The notes beneath the pieces are model-generated. The model was not told where the DNA came from and did no database searches. It was given only the letters and a program-made list of their open reading frames with translations. Positions 35,450 through 43,968 of a stretch of DNA of 64,000 nucleotides are shown one piece after another. The stretch spans positions 1,550,001 through 1,614,000 of the forward strand of contig NZ_CADIJQ010000001.1 of the NCBI RefSeq assembly GCF_902859595.1, in the 5' to 3' direction. The translations under genes were made by a program, and so were the position numbers. Origin of the DNA: Achromobacter kerstersii. Lineage in GTDB: Bacteria > Pseudomonadota > Gammaproteobacteria > Burkholderiales > Burkholderiaceae_B. Within the stretch, counting starts at the first letter, position 1. The number at the start of each line of letters is the position of its first letter.

Positions 35450-36097
35450 CTAACAGCGACCTACGGGAGCGGCCCCTTTTTTACAAACTAACAGAGTCTG
35501 GGTGTGTGCGCTCTGATCTCTGACCAGTTTCTCCGCTCGACAAACGCGGGTTAGCGACACCAGTGCCATCCAGGTAAGCGGGCCGCACAGTACGAACAGC
35601 ACTCCCAAATCCCAAACGGTCTCCAGGACTCCTCTTCCGAGCCAACTAGATAGCACGAATGGCGAAATTGCGAGAAAAAATAAGCACCCATAGCAAATGG
35701 TGAAATAGATTTTTCTCCACAGGCGCGACCAAGATTTTTCGTACTCTGGACGAAAGCCCAGCCGCCCAAAGCCGTCTACTTTTGAAAATTGCAGATAAGG
35801 TCGTCCAAGCACAAAATCTCTCAAAGCCCGATCCGGCCGCTCCAAAGAGAGTACGTACTCAATCTCAGCTGCGGAAACGTGAGCATCGCCTGCCACGGCC
35901 TGACAACCCTTTTCCTTGAGAAAAGGATGCATTCCGGCCTCATCTTTAAGGTCGCGAAAAAAATCCCTTGCAAACTTATATTCGTCTCTTCGGCGGCCAT
36001 GAGACCCTACGATCAGCTCATAGATAACCTTTGTCGCGCCAATCAGTCCCGCCAGAACGGCGCCAGCCTTTAGCGCAACATCCCACTCAATAGCCAT
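35450..36097 (-). CDS. Membrane protein of unknown function in the defence-like block
   Basis: 215 residues from ATG 36097, with ACGGAG upstream. An N-terminal hydrophobic segment (ALKAGAVLAGLIGATKVIYE) is followed by a soluble charged region of about 90 residues (DEYKFARDFFRDLKDE). Then come two closely spaced membrane segments (IYFTICYGCLFFLAISPFVL, VWDLGVLFVLCGPLTWMALV) and a basic tail. No family recognised. Its placement 135 bp after the nuclease gene, with the same codon bias, suggests acquisition together. Membrane effectors are common in abortive-infection systems, but that role is only a guess here. Confidence 0.7.
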   Translation of the reverse strand: MAIEWDVALKAGAVLAGLIGATKVIYELIVGSHGRRRDEYKFARDFFRDLKDEAGMHPFLKEKGCQAVAGDAHVSAAEIEYVLSLERPDRALRDFVLGRPYLQFSKVDGFGRLGFRPEYEKSWSRLWRKIYFTICYGCLFFLAISPFVLSSWLGRGVLETVWDLGVLFVLCGPLTWMALVSLTRVCRAEKLVRDQSAHTQTLLVCKKGAAPVGRC

Positions 36098-36231
36098 AAA
36101 TCGAAGCTCCGTGATTTTGGAATAGCAGGCAGACACGTCATAGCGAAATTTACGCACTTCCCACTGCGAAATTGCAGTTTGCCATCCAATTCAAAAGTGT
36201 AGATCCAGGTGTTGCGAGCTTGGGTCCTCAT

Positions 36232-36957
36232 TTACGATCTGAGACGCGAACCAATTAACGATTGGAACAATTGCAATGCGTCAATTTTCGTACGCCCCCC
36301 GCCTACCATGGACAGAAGATCGTCAAATTTCATAGTCAATTTTTCGCCATTTCTGGGATTAAGCAAAATAAAATCACGCCATTCCTCACCGCGTCCTTCG
36401 ACAGAGGCCGCGTAACTCAACAACCAATATATCGCAACTTGACGATAGTCGGCGGAGGAAAAGCGCTTAATCGTGCACTTCACTTCAATTAAAGTGTGCC
36501 CCACCGAAAAATCACCTACTCCGCTTGAAACCCACTCCAGCCCCGGAACGACTGGACGGGAAATAATTTTCTCGCCTCGCATATGACTAATTTCATTAAG
36601 ACCTTTGGCTAAATTACTGCCCACTATTACTGCAATTTCCGCATCATGAGCCTCAAGTACATCCGGAAGTTTGGCATCAAAGTAGACACGTTGACGCTTT
36701 ATGGTCTCCTTGAAGCATTTATCCCAATCTAGATTCTTCTCGCCTTGTAGTAAATGCTCTCCTACGGTGTAAGCGAGTTCAAATAGCATTGCTTTCTGAA
36801 GTTTCGAACGCGACAGCAAATTGGCGGGCACGGGCGAAATTTCCATTGAATCTATCTGTGTATTCAAATGTGCAACCGTACCTGCCGTTAATTGTGGAAA
36901 GGTCTCGTCCACGATCCCCGGAATGTCTCTAGCTACGGTCCTCGGGTCAAGTTGCAT
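36232..36957 (-). CDS. PD-(D/E)XK-like nuclease coupled to the reverse transcriptase
   Basis: A 241-residue protein. A core consistent with PD-(D/E)XK nucleases is visible: Asp149 in GVGDFSVG, then Glu158-x-Lys160 in LIEVKC, followed by QVAIY (Q173-x3-Y177), the Q-x3-Y motif of RecB-like members. The N-terminal half is helical. The ATG lies within the last codons of the reverse-transcriptase gene (11-bp overlap), so translation is coupled. I infer that it is a DNA-cleaving partner or effector of the RT. The family is not named because no database comparison was possible. Confidence 0.72.
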   Translation of the reverse strand: MQLDPRTVARDIPGIVDETFPQLTAGTVAHLNTQIDSMEISPVPANLLSRSKLQKAMLFELAYTVGEHLLQGEKNLDWDKCFKETIKRQRVYFDAKLPDVLEAHDAEIAVIVGSNLAKGLNEISHMRGEKIISRPVVPGLEWVSSGVGDFSVGHTLIEVKCTIKRFSSADYRQVAIYWLLSYAASVEGRGEEWRDFILLNPRNGEKLTMKFDDLLSMVGGGRTKIDALQLFQSLIGSRLRS

Positions 36958-38638
36958 CTGATAGCTCCTTCGCCCACTCCGTAAAAACCGCAGGGAAACG
37001 AGGTTCGGTTCCTCGTGGATGTTTGCTTATTTTTGCTCTATCAGCGACCTCATCAAACGGTAGCTCGACGCCAAGTTCCCAATTTGCTGCAGCAGCTCTT
37101 TTAAATTGTTGCCTTGCCTTGTCGCCCTCGTCGCCGAAACAATGAGAGAACAACCAAAATAATCTTTGGCACTCGACTGTCATTTGCGCCCATCGATTTC
37201 TCAGGTAGTTAAAAACTCTTCTATCCTTCCACCCTCGCCAGCAATCTATACAAGCTCTTCGCACGGTATCCAACTGCGTCTCGTCGAAAGTTAACCGTAC
37301 AAATTGACTACGCTTTATTGAACTGGTAAACCTTAGACACCGAAGATAGTGGAGAAGATTGGCATCTACTTTTAGCAGATGCGCCGAATGCGCGGGAACC
37401 TCATCCAACAACATATCCAACGTCTTATAAATCTGGCTGAAATCTGGATTGGATCTTAAATTGGCAAAACCGCGCATTATCGTTGAAAATGATGAGCGGA
37501 AAGCATGGAGATTTTCCTTACTGAGCAATGTTATCGCAATTTCCAGTGCAGCACTGGGCTCATGCAATGGCATCGTTCGGCTTATCTGAGCAACCAGAAA
37601 ATTATCAGGTAACGACTTTTCTAATTCCCTGGCCAATAGACGACGGACCTCCAGCGTTTCTACCGTTGCTTTCAGAGATTCGTAATCATCACGAGGAGAA
37701 TCAGAATATGGGTCAAATTTTAGGTCAATGTCACGCAGCTTGGTAGCCTCGCCGTCACCCGCTCCCAACTGCGCCTTCACGTAATCTTGATAGTGTTTCG
37801 ATGTTAGAAAAACGGTCTTGGATTTGTTTAGCGTAAGCCCGTAGTCCATCAGCGAGTGCGCTAAAATTCCAAGGATGCGATATGCCTCTTCCGTATTAGC
37901 AGCCACCAGAATATAGTCATCAACGTAGCGATGCCAACTCACTCGCTTATCTGAAAGCGCCATATCGATTTGGTGCAAAAAAAGCTCTGCCAGAATTCGG
38001 GCTCCTTGGCCTCCCACTGGCAGCCCAAACGAACGACCAGCAAACAATCGATTCAAAATTGCGTTTACTTGGCTGGCTATTTGCGGTCGACCACTATCAA
38101 GATCGGAAATGCAGTTCTCTATATAGTGATGGGATACGTGCTCGTAGAAGCTAGAAATGTCGGTTTGTATTACAACTGCATCCGGTCCTGCCGCAACTGC
38201 AGCGGCGACGGTAGCCTCTTTGAAGGCTCGCCAAGAACGAGACTCGTCGAAGATTCGCTCGCCTCCATCTGGTAAAAAACGATACGAATATGCCGTCGAT
38301 TCACGCAATGGTTCCAACGCTTCGGCTATCGAGATGGCGATCCCGTTTAGATACACGTTCCAGAATGGGTGCATTTTTGTGACCACTCTAAACCCCGCAG
38401 GGCCAGAGGGTGCGATGAGACGCTCGTTCCAGATCGTCAACTCCGCTATGCGTTCATGATTTTTCTTTATAGGCCCTGCACTCAGTTCGCAAAAAAAACC
38501 ACTAGCAATTGCAGCAAATGAGTCCGCCTTATCCCCACAGAATCGCACATCCAGGTCGAACGGAAGAGTGTCATTGTCACCATGCTTGGCAATTTCAAGG
38601 GCGGCGCGTTTAAAGTGTTGCAGTGAAGGGTTAAGCAA
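36947..38638 (-). CDS. Reverse transcriptase of defence-associated (Abi/UG-like) type
   Basis: A 563-residue RNA-directed DNA polymerase. Motif A is QTDISSFYEHVSHHYI (Asp160), motif B is FGLPVGGQGARILAELF (residues 204-220), the catalytic box is RYVDDYIL (Asp240-Asp241) and motif D is GLTLNKSKTVF. The thumb and a long helical C-terminal region (about 290-563) follow. No maturase or HNH domain is seen, which argues against a group II intron. No retron msr/msd is evident. Abi and UG-type defence RTs combine an RT core with a helical domain in this way. The start is TTG at 38638, supported by GGAG eight bases upstream. The sub-group cannot be fixed by eye. Confidence 0.85.
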   Translation of the reverse strand: MLNPSLQHFKRAALEIAKHGDNDTLPFDLDVRFCGDKADSFAAIASGFFCELSAGPIKKNHERIAELTIWNERLIAPSGPAGFRVVTKMHPFWNVYLNGIAISIAEALEPLRESTAYSYRFLPDGGERIFDESRSWRAFKEATVAAAVAAGPDAVVIQTDISSFYEHVSHHYIENCISDLDSGRPQIASQVNAILNRLFAGRSFGLPVGGQGARILAELFLHQIDMALSDKRVSWHRYVDDYILVAANTEEAYRILGILAHSLMDYGLTLNKSKTVFLTSKHYQDYVKAQLGAGDGEATKLRDIDLKFDPYSDSPRDDYESLKATVETLEVRRLLARELEKSLPDNFLVAQISRTMPLHEPSAALEIAITLLSKENLHAFRSSFSTIMRGFANLRSNPDFSQIYKTLDMLLDEVPAHSAHLLKVDANLLHYLRCLRFTSSIKRSQFVRLTFDETQLDTVRRACIDCWRGWKDRRVFNYLRNRWAQMTVECQRLFWLFSHCFGDEGDKARQQFKRAAAANWELGVELPFDEVADRAKISKHPRGTEPRFPAVFTEWAKELSDAT

Positions 38639-38941
38639 CTAGGTTTCTCCAATTGGATCGTGGCGAGATCTCTGATGCGCCAAGAGAGTGAGCATTGAAT
38701 TCAGCTTGTAACGAAGCTTTTACACCAAGGGTTGAGGTTAAGTCACGCACTCCGCCGCAGCCCTGAGTTAAGCGAGGTGCTGAAAGTAGCTACAGCACAC
38801 TGCACGCGAATGGCATTTTTGCAACTCCACTATCGAAGCAGCTATAGAAGGAGCACCGCGGCATTTCTGCATGCCATGACGCGCCGGTGTCGGAGGGGGC
38901 TCTTCGAACTCACGGGCTCGTACAAGTAACAGGACAGCCCT
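38639..38941. other. Gene-free stretch before the RT: promoter and possible ncRNA
   Basis: These 303 bp contain no supported gene. They hold the ribosome site of the RT start, an imperfect repeat pair (GGCATTTTTGCA near 38812 and GGCATTTCTGCA near 38859), an inverted repeat GGCAT/ATGCC near 38859-38875, and GGACAG/CTGTCC across the IclR stop codon. Several defence RTs depend on a non-coding RNA next to their gene. This is where one would sit, but nothing here proves it. Confidence 0.4.
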
Positions 38942-39739
38942 TTACTGTCCGGCCCGCCCCTCCACCCTTCCCCACCTCCCCGCAATCCCCCCCGCCGCCG
39001 CCTTCATCCTCTCCACCACCATCCCCACCCTCTCCACCCCCAACCTCTCCGCCATCGCCGTCACCGTAATCGCCCCCAAGGCCACCCCACCCTCCGTCAA
39101 CACCGGCACCGCCACCGCACTAGTCCCCGGCATCAGCCCGGCCGGCGCATGCGCAATCCCCTCCCTTCGCGCCACCTCAACCCGCGCAATCACATCCTCC
39201 ACCCGCTCCCCCATCACCTCCAGCCTGGCCGCATTCCCCCGCACCAACTCCACACTTTCCTCCCTTCCCAAACTCGCCAACAACGCCACCCCCGACACGC
39301 CGACTCCCAACGGCCGTCTAACCCCCACTTCAATCGACAGCACCTGTATCGGATGCCTGCCCGTCCGCCGCCCAATACATATCGAATCGTGCCCATGTCG
39401 AATACTCAAAAACACCGTATCCCCCACCTGATCGGCCAGCTCGCTCATATACGGGTCCGCCAGCGTTAGCAGCGGAAAGCGCCTTGTCCTTGCAAGCCCC
39501 AGCAAACTGATCTCTTGCCCGATCAAATACCGTCTCGTTTCTGAATCCTGTTCAACCGCGCCCTCTTGCACCAGCGTCTTCAGCAAGCGATGCACGGTGG
39601 GCCGATTCAAGCCGGACATGCGTTCCAGATCCACCAGCCGCACGCCGCGCTCTTGTCCGCAGGCAATCAGCCGCAGCAGCGCCAAGGCCCTGCGTACCGT
39701 CTGCGCGCCGGATGCGCTTTTATCTTCTGATTCGCTCAC
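38942..39739 (-). CDS. IclR-family transcriptional regulator
   Basis: 265 residues from GTG 39739, which overlaps the flavin-reductase stop (GTGA) and has GGAGG at good spacing; the longer frame upstream is not family-like. The N-terminal winged helix reads TVRRALALLRLIACGQERG and SGLNRPTVHRLLKTLVQEG. The effector domain includes SIRHGHDSICIGRRTGRHP and RREGIAHAPAGLMPGTSAVA. IclR proteins usually control a nearby catabolic operon, here the plus-strand genes from 40617. The last third of the gene uses strongly G-ending codons, unlike its first half. Confidence 0.92.
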   Translation of the reverse strand: MSESEDKSASGAQTVRRALALLRLIACGQERGVRLVDLERMSGLNRPTVHRLLKTLVQEGAVEQDSETRRYLIGQEISLLGLARTRRFPLLTLADPYMSELADQVGDTVFLSIRHGHDSICIGRRTGRHPIQVLSIEVGVRRPLGVGVSGVALLASLGREESVELVRGNAARLEVMGERVEDVIARVEVARREGIAHAPAGLMPGTSAVAVPVLTEGGVALGAITVTAMAERLGVERVGMVVERMKAAAGGIAGRWGRVEGRAGQ

Positions 39740-40368
39740 GTGGCCTCCGGTTTGATAATGGATTTGGGCGTTTGCTGAATACCGCGCTTGGTGACGATGG
39801 GGCCTAGCGACGCATAGTTCGGCCCGCCAATGCGGCAGATGGGGCGTAGTAATGCCGTATCGATCTTGCCGTCTTGCAGCAGGCCATCGCGTATATGGAA
39901 CATCACCACTTCGCCCACGAAGAACTCCGCGCCGGTGTCGCCAAACGGGGTAACGCTGTGAAAGCGGCATTCCAGGGTGATGGGTGCGGCGGCAAGTCGG
40001 GGAGTGTCGATAACGGCGCCGGGAAGCACGCTTAAACCCAGCACGTCGACTTCGCTGATTTCGGGCGGGTGTTCTTGGGCGCTGTCGTGCAGGGGATCAA
40101 GCAAGGTTTCGTCGCCGACGTTGACGACGAAGTGGCGGTTGGCCAGGATGTTCTCGGCGGTGTCTTTGCGTTTGCCGGCTTTGCGGCCGATGTTGACGCC
40201 GATCATGGGGGGTTTGTTTGAGACGAAGGTGTAGCAGCTGAACGGCGCCAGGTTGACGCCGCCGTGGGCGTTGACGCTGCTGATCCAGGCGATGGGCCGT
40301 GGCACGACGATGCCGCTCATCAGGCGGTAGGTTTGTTCGGGGTTCAGGTCGCTGGCGGGAAAGTGCAT
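39736..40368 (-). CDS. Flavin reductase-like (FMN-binding split-barrel) protein
   Basis: 210 residues from ATG 40368; a longer frame to 40587 lacks family-like sequence. The domain reads YRLMSGIVVPRPIAWISSVN, LAPFSCYTFVSNKPPMIGV and ILANRHFVVNVGDE, typical of the flavoredoxin-like flavin reductase family that supplies reduced FMN or FAD to monooxygenases. No partner monooxygenase is in this cluster. The stop overlaps the IclR start (GTGA). Confidence 0.87.
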   Translation of the reverse strand: MHFPASDLNPEQTYRLMSGIVVPRPIAWISSVNAHGGVNLAPFSCYTFVSNKPPMIGVNIGRKAGKRKDTAENILANRHFVVNVGDETLLDPLHDSAQEHPPEISEVDVLGLSVLPGAVIDTPRLAAAPITLECRFHSVTPFGDTGAEFFVGEVVMFHIRDGLLQDGKIDTALLRPICRIGGPNYASLGPIVTKRGIQQTPKSIIKPEAT

Positions 40369-40616
40369 GGTGGGTCTGGCTCCGTAGTCCGGATATTGAA
40401 CATTCAACAATGAATAAAACCGCGTGCGCAATAGGCGCCCAGGGTAATTCTGCGGCGAAATCCGGTCATGCCAGAAGCCGCCCGCAAAGCAACCTGCCAA
40501 AAGAGTCCAACATCCGGAACTTTGCTTGAAATTCGGATTGTTCAGCGGCGCGGGAATTTCTAGAGTGTCGTCAAACACAACAAACAAAACGTGATGACAC
40601 GACCAGGAGACAAACC
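40369..40616. promoter_or_regulatory. Divergent promoter region of the catabolic locus
   Basis: The region separates the flavin-reductase/IclR unit from the Bug-binding-protein operon. It is AT-richer than its surroundings and contains the palindrome TTGAACATTCAA (40396-40407). Farther on it holds TCCGGAAC...AATTCGGATTGTTCA. These are candidate IclR-operator elements. An AGGAGA ribosome site precedes the ATG at 40617. Confidence 0.45.
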
Positions 40617-41585
40617 ATGCATCGCAATGCGCTTCGCGCCTGCGCCACGGTGGCGCTGACCGTTCTGACTTCCATGGCGCACGCCGCGTGGCCCGAGAAG
40701 CCCGTGAAGATCGTGGTGCCCTATCCGCCGGGCGGCAATGTGGATGTGGCGGCGCGGCTGATTGCGCCGGGTTTGCAGGCGGCGTTTGGGCAGCCGTTTA
40801 TTGTCGAGAACAAGCCGGGTGCGGGCGGCATGATTGCCGGTGAGCAGGTGGCGCGGTCCGAGCCCGATGGCTACACCTTGTTCATGGCGGCGAACGGGCC
40901 GCTGCTGTTCTCGCCGCTGATTTTCAAGCGGGATGCGTACAAGTGGGATCGGGACTTTGCGCCGATCAGTTCGGTGTCGTACACGCCGCTGGTGTTGCAG
41001 GTGAAGCCGAGCTTGCCGGCGCAGACGCTGGCTGAATTGCTGGCGTTGGCGAAGAAGGAGCCGGGCAAGCTGAACATGGCGTCTCCGGGTGCGGGGACCA
41101 CGAATCATCTGGTCAGCGAGCTGTTGCAGTCGTTGACGGGCGCGCGTTGGACGACGGCGCAATACAAGGGCAACGCGCCGGCCACAACCGATCTGTTGGG
41201 CGGCCAGGTGGATTTCAACTTTGATCAGATTTCGGTGGCGCTGCCGTATGTGAAGGAAGGCCGGTTGCGCGCGTTGGCGGTGACGACGGCCAAGCGCGTG
41301 CCGTCGATGCCGGACGTGCCGACGTTTGCGGAAGCGGGCGTGCAGGGCATGGAGGCGGCCACGTTTACGGGCCTGCTTGCGCCCAAGGGCACGCCGCCGG
41401 ATGTGCAGAAACGCTTGAGCGAGGCGCTGACCAAGATCCTGGCGCAGCCGACGATCATTCAGCGTTTTGATGAGCTGGGCGCCGAGGCGCGCGGCAGCTC
41501 GCCCGAGGAATTCACGCGCTATCTGGCTGCGGAAGACGCACGCTGGACGCCGATCATCAAGCGGGCGGGCATCACGGCGAACTAA
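40617..41585 (+). CDS. Tripartite tricarboxylate transporter substrate-binding protein (Bug family)
   Basis: 322 residues with a signal peptide ending AHAA. Mature-protein motifs are WPEKPVKIVVPYPPGGNVD, VENKPGAGGMIAGEQVAR, MASPGAGTTNHLVSELL and YKGNAPATTDLLGG, all hallmarks of Bug proteins. These periplasmic receptors bind carboxylates and other small organic ligands. No TctA/TctB membrane genes are adjacent, which is common for Bug genes. It heads the operon whose enzymes probably degrade its ligand. Confidence 0.93.
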   Translation: MHRNALRACATVALTVLTSMAHAAWPEKPVKIVVPYPPGGNVDVAARLIAPGLQAAFGQPFIVENKPGAGGMIAGEQVARSEPDGYTLFMAANGPLLFSPLIFKRDAYKWDRDFAPISSVSYTPLVLQVKPSLPAQTLAELLALAKKEPGKLNMASPGAGTTNHLVSELLQSLTGARWTTAQYKGNAPATTDLLGGQVDFNFDQISVALPYVKEGRLRALAVTTAKRVPSMPDVPTFAEAGVQGMEAATFTGLLAPKGTPPDVQKRLSEALTKILAQPTIIQRFDELGAEARGSSPEEFTRYLAAEDARWTPIIKRAGITAN

Positions 41586-41721
41586 GGCCAGACCACCGCC
41601 GCCGGACCACAGCCTGGTCTGACCCGCCAGCAGCCACGCTCTGAATACCTAACGCATCGCGGCCTTGCCTGGTGATGGCCGCGATGCCGCCCCACCCTCT
41701 TCTTTGCAAACGGAACCCGCC

Positions 41722-42102
41722 ATGAGCAGACGCAGCATTTACGCCGAAGGCTTCAGCCACAAGAACCCCATTCCGGCCGCGTGCCGGATTGGACCCATGC
41801 TGTATTCGGGCAGCATCCAGGGCACCGACCCCGCCACGGGCGCGTACGGCGCGTCGCTGGAACGCCAGTGCGAACTGATGTTCGACCACGTGCGTCGCAT
41901 TGTGGAAGCGGGCGGCGGCACGCTGGATCACATCGCCAAGATGACGGTGTGGATGCGCGACCGCAGCCAGCGCGCGGCGTTGAATGCGGTGTGGCTGCAA
42001 GCGTTTCCGGATGCGGAGAACCGTCCGGCGCGCCACACGATGCAGGCCGATCTGGATGGCGACAAGCTGATCGAATGCGATTTTGTGGCCGTGATCGGTT
42101 AA
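41722..42102 (+). CDS. RidA-family (YjgF/2-aminomuconate-deaminase-like) protein
   Basis: 126 residues starting MSRRSIYAEGFSHKNPIPAA, with GPMLYSGSIQGTDPATG, QCELMFDHVRRIVEAGGGTL and the C-terminal FVAVIG. This matches the RidA fold. Members deaminate imines or enamines; some in aromatic pathways act as 2-aminomuconate deaminase. The company of an FAA hydrolase, a hydratase and an aldolase makes a pathway role plausible. I cannot separate that from a general detoxifying role. Confidence 0.85.
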   Translation: MSRRSIYAEGFSHKNPIPAACRIGPMLYSGSIQGTDPATGAYGASLERQCELMFDHVRRIVEAGGGTLDHIAKMTVWMRDRSQRAALNAVWLQAFPDAENRPARHTMQADLDGDKLIECDFVAVIG

Positions 42103-42114
42103 GGGAGACAGACG

Positions 42115-43077
42115 ATGACTCAAAGCCAAATGACTCGGAGCCAAAGCTCGCAGAATCAACCCGCGCAGAATCCAGCGTCGCAGAACCAAGCGCCGCAATA
42201 CCCACCCTCGCAGTACCAACCCTTCAATCCCCGCCCCACTGCGCCCGCTACCCGACTGCCGGCTAAGGCCTGCGATAGCCAGTTTCACGTGTTCGGCTCC
42301 GCAGACCGCTACCCCGTGCGCCCCGGCGCGGCGTATGAGATGCCCAGCGCCACCATCGAGACCGCGCTGGGCCTGCATCGCCTGCTGGGCATCGAGCGTG
42401 GCGTGATCGTGCAGGCCACCACCTATGGCGCGGATCATCAAGTAGTGCTGGACGGTCTGGCCGCCGCCGGCCCGTCGTATCGCGGTTGCGCGAACGCGGT
42501 GGTGCTGGCCGAGCGCGACGACGCCTACATTCAGAAGCTGCACGATGCGGGCGTGCGCGGGGCGCGGTTCACGCGTCAGGGCTTGGGCATCAGCATGGCG
42601 CCGGCTGTGTTTGACCGCGCCATTGCGCGCATTCGTGAACTGGGCTGGTACGCCAAGTTTCAGCCAGAGCCCGACGGCATGATGGCGCAGGCGGCGCAGT
42701 TTGAACGGCTGGATATTCCGGTGCTGCTGGATCACATGGGGCGTGCCGATCCCACTGCGGGCGCGGCAGATCCGACTCGCCAACTGGTGGAGTCGTTGCT
42801 AAGTCGCGGCAACTTCTGGGTGATGTTGTCGCTGACGGAAAAGATCTCTCGCACCGGCCCGCCTTGGGACGACGTGACGCCGCTTGCGCAAGCGCTGATC
42901 GCCGCCAACCCCGACCGCGTGGTGTGGGGCAGCGACTGGCCACACCCCGTCTCCACCAAACCCACGCCCGACGAGGGCCAGTTGGTGGACCAATTGGCGC
43001 GCTATGCGGGCGACGCCGCAACGCTTAAGAAAATCCTGGTGGACAACCCCGCTCGCTTGTTTGGATTCGACGAATGA
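42115..43077 (+). CDS. Amidohydrolase-family protein (PDC-hydrolase/LigI-like)
   Basis: 320 residues. The first 40 are a Gln/Ser/Asn/Pro-rich repeat (SQNQPAQNPASQNQ), probably disordered. The TIM-barrel follows with CDSQFHVFGSADRYP, ARFTRQG, LLDHMGRADP and VVWGSDWPHP, the pattern of the amidohydrolase_2 group that includes 2-pyrone-4,6-dicarboxylate lactonase. Residues DHMG and GSDWPHP supply the usual catalytic acid and His. The substrate is likely a lactone or ring-cleavage product (inference). It overlaps the next gene by ATGA. Confidence 0.88.
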   Translation: MTQSQMTRSQSSQNQPAQNPASQNQAPQYPPSQYQPFNPRPTAPATRLPAKACDSQFHVFGSADRYPVRPGAAYEMPSATIETALGLHRLLGIERGVIVQATTYGADHQVVLDGLAAAGPSYRGCANAVVLAERDDAYIQKLHDAGVRGARFTRQGLGISMAPAVFDRAIARIRELGWYAKFQPEPDGMMAQAAQFERLDIPVLLDHMGRADPTAGAADPTRQLVESLLSRGNFWVMLSLTEKISRTGPPWDDVTPLAQALIAANPDRVVWGSDWPHPVSTKPTPDEGQLVDQLARYAGDAATLKKILVDNPARLFGFDE

Positions 43078-43955
43078 AACTTCTTAGCTATACGCATCAA
43101 GGCCGCACGCACTTTGGCGCACTGCGCGGCCAGGACCAAATCGTGGCGCTGGATGGCCAGAGCCTTGGCCACGGCCAGGGCTTTGCCAGCCTGCGCGACG
43201 CGCTGGAAGCCCACGCCTTGCCCGCGCTGGCCAAATTGGCCGACACGCTTGCCCCCACGCACAAGCTGAACGAGGTGCGGCTGTTGCCGCCCATACCCTC
43301 GCCTGAAAAAATCATCTGCGTCGGCGTGAACTACGGCAAGCGCAACGAGGAATACCAGGACGGCAGCGCGCCGCCCGCCTACCCCAGCGTGTTCCCGCGC
43401 TTTCCCGGTTCGTTCGTGGGACATGGCGAACCCTTGCTGCGCCCGCCGGAATCCGAGCAGCTGGATTACGAAGGCGAGATCGCCATCATCATCGGCAAGG
43501 CCGGCCGCCGCATTGCGGCCGAAGACGCCTGGAGCCATATCGCGGGCCTGACCTGCCTGAACGAAGGCACGGTGCGCGACTGGATCAAGCACGGCAAGTT
43601 CAACGTGACACAGGGCAAGAACTTTGACGCCAGCGGTTCGATGGGGCCGTGGATGGTGACGGCGGACGAATTCGATCCCGCCGCGCCACTAACGGTGACC
43701 ACGCGCGTGAACGGCGAACTGCGGCAGCAAGACGCCACCGACAACCTGATGTTCCCGTTCGCGGAACTGATCCGCTACATCTCCATCTGGACCACGCTGA
43801 AGCCCGGCGACGTGATTTCGACCGGCACGCCGATTGGCGCAGGTGTGCGCTTCACGCCGCCGCGCTTCTTGAAGCCGGGCGACGTGGTCGAGGTGGAAGT
43901 GGCCGGCATCGGCGTGTTGTCCAACCCCGTGGCCGACGAAGTCGCCGCGCACTGA
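43074..43955 (+). CDS. Fumarylacetoacetate hydrolase-family protein
   Basis: 293 residues. An N-terminal domain of about 80 residues precedes the FAH domain: KIICVGVNYGKRNEEYQ, QLDYEGEIAIIIGKAGR with the metal-binding E-x-E region, GKNFDASGSMGPWMV and DVISTGTPIGAGV. The family includes the decarboxylases/isomerases of meta-cleavage pathways and simple C-C hydrolases. It is coupled by ATGA overlap to the amidohydrolase and followed after 13 bp by the hydratase. Confidence 0.92.
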   Translation: MKLLSYTHQGRTHFGALRGQDQIVALDGQSLGHGQGFASLRDALEAHALPALAKLADTLAPTHKLNEVRLLPPIPSPEKIICVGVNYGKRNEEYQDGSAPPAYPSVFPRFPGSFVGHGEPLLRPPESEQLDYEGEIAIIIGKAGRRIAAEDAWSHIAGLTCLNEGTVRDWIKHGKFNVTQGKNFDASGSMGPWMVTADEFDPAAPLTVTTRVNGELRQQDATDNLMFPFAELIRYISIWTTLKPGDVISTGTPIGAGVRFTPPRFLKPGDVVEVEVAGIGVLSNPVADEVAAH

Positions 43956-43968
43956 TCAGGAGCCTTCC

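Noticed and set aside
36947..38638. Group II intron or retron
   Set aside because: No maturase X domain, HNH, intron RNA domain V/VI pattern or msr/msd-like inverted repeats were seen around the RT.
38957..39060. CRISPR- or repeat-like run of CCNCC triplets
   Set aside because: It is the G-ending-codon 3' part of the IclR gene seen from the other strand, not a spaced repeat array.
41572..42783. 403-codon minus-strand frame across RidA and amidohydrolase
   Set aside because: The plus strand carries two clear enzymes with correct motifs and tight spacing; the minus frame is low-complexity.
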